Shown here: piece by piece, positions 6,368 to 6,490 of the stretch | How the letters are laid out: each line of letters opens with the position of its first letter | Numbering within the stretch: the stretch's first letter is position 1 | From: SZUA-430 sp044375275 | GTDB taxonomy: Bacteria; Pseudomonadota; Alphaproteobacteria; Micropepsales; Micropepsaceae | Direction of reading: 5' to 3' | Length of the DNA: 6,490 nt | Assembly: GCA_044375275.1 (NCBI GenBank) | Contig: JBILMZ010000198.1 | Span: forward strand, 1 to 6,490 | Position numbers and translations under genes: made by a program | Notes under the pieces: generated by a model | Told to the model about the DNA's origin: nothing | What the model saw: the letters and a program-made list of their open reading frames with translations, nothing else | Database searches by the model: none

Positions 6368-6389
6368 CTTCCCCCGCTTCAGCGGGAAG
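6368..6389 (+). terminator. Weak hairpin after the GST gene (possible operon terminator)
   Basis: CCCGC 6373-6377 pairs with GCGGG 6382-6386 around the loop TTCA. The stem can extend by CTT/AAG (6368-6370 with 6387-6389) past a two-base CC bulge. It begins ten bases after the GST stop codon, where an operon terminator is expected. Only three Ts follow (6390-6392), so it is a poor intrinsic terminator and may only stabilise the mRNA end. Confidence 0.4.
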
Positions 6390-6443
6390 TTTGCAGAATT
6401 ATCGATCTGTGATTCAGTTTTTGGGTATCCAGGAGATGATTCG

Positions 6444-6490
6444 ATGGCGGCCAAAACAACGTCTCAACTGAGTTTTGCCGATGGGCTGAT
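6444..6490 (+). CDS. Start of an ORF cut by the window edge, possibly a transposase
   Basis: An ATG at 6444 has a strong ribosome-binding site, AGGAGA at 6431-6436, seven bases upstream, and the frame is open to the window end, giving MAAKTTSQLSFADGL plus two bases of the next codon. The short QLSFAD string recalls the N-termini of some IS5-type transposases, but 15 residues are too few for a family call. The preceding ~55 bases are clearly AT-richer than the operon, which fits an insertion-sequence end or simply a promoter region. An overlapping ATG at 6436 is out of frame and stops after 11 codons. Confidence 0.4.
   Translation, partial: MAAKTTSQLSFADGL

Overview
The window reads as chromosomal DNA of a high-GC proteobacterium. 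GC-ending codons dominate every gene, Leu TTA/CTA and Ser TCA codons are rare, and spacing between genes is tight. The gene content (acyl-CoA dehydrogenase pair, APH-type kinase, Baeyer-Villiger monooxygenase, GST) would suit an alphaproteobacterium such as a member of Caulobacterales/Hyphomonadaceae. That placement is an impression from gene content and composition, not a demonstrated assignment.

Layout. Bases 1-317 are a gene-poor, partly AT-richer segment with a short TTCGGCG repeat and a small ORF head at 186 of doubtful reality. Bases 318-2132 (minus strand) encode an intact 604-residue Baeyer-Villiger-type flavin monooxygenase with an N-terminal extension like that of the large-ring ketone monooxygenases. 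Bases 2133-2341 are a divergent intergenic region that should hold promoters for both sides. Bases 2342-6358 (plus strand) are four tightly packed genes: acyl-CoA dehydrogenase A (397 aa), acyl-CoA dehydrogenase B (375 aa, ATGA overlap with A), an APH/ACAD10-11-N-like phosphotransferase (350 aa, 18 bp gap) and a glutathione S-transferase-like protein (205 aa, 10 bp gap). After a weak hairpin the sequence becomes AT-richer. A new ORF starts at 6444 and runs off the window; its 15 readable residues are possibly the start of a transposase.

How the genes may work together. The two dehydrogenases look like the two halves of a heteromeric enzyme. A carries glutamates at both positions where the family places its catalytic base, and B carries neither. 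The kinase family next to them is known, in human ACAD10/11 and in the Pseudomonas putida levulinate pathway (LvaA with LvaC), to phosphorylate the hydroxyl of 4-hydroxyacyl-CoAs so that they can enter beta-oxidation. The divergent monooxygenase would turn a ketone into an ester or lactone, whose hydrolysis gives a hydroxy acid. A plausible but unproven reading is therefore a catabolic locus for a ketone or cyclic ketone, with hydroxyacyl-CoA intermediates handled by the kinase and the dehydrogenase pair. No CoA ligase, lactonase/esterase, hydratase or regulator is inside the window, so the pathway cannot be closed from this sequence. I see no CRISPR array, tRNA or rRNA.
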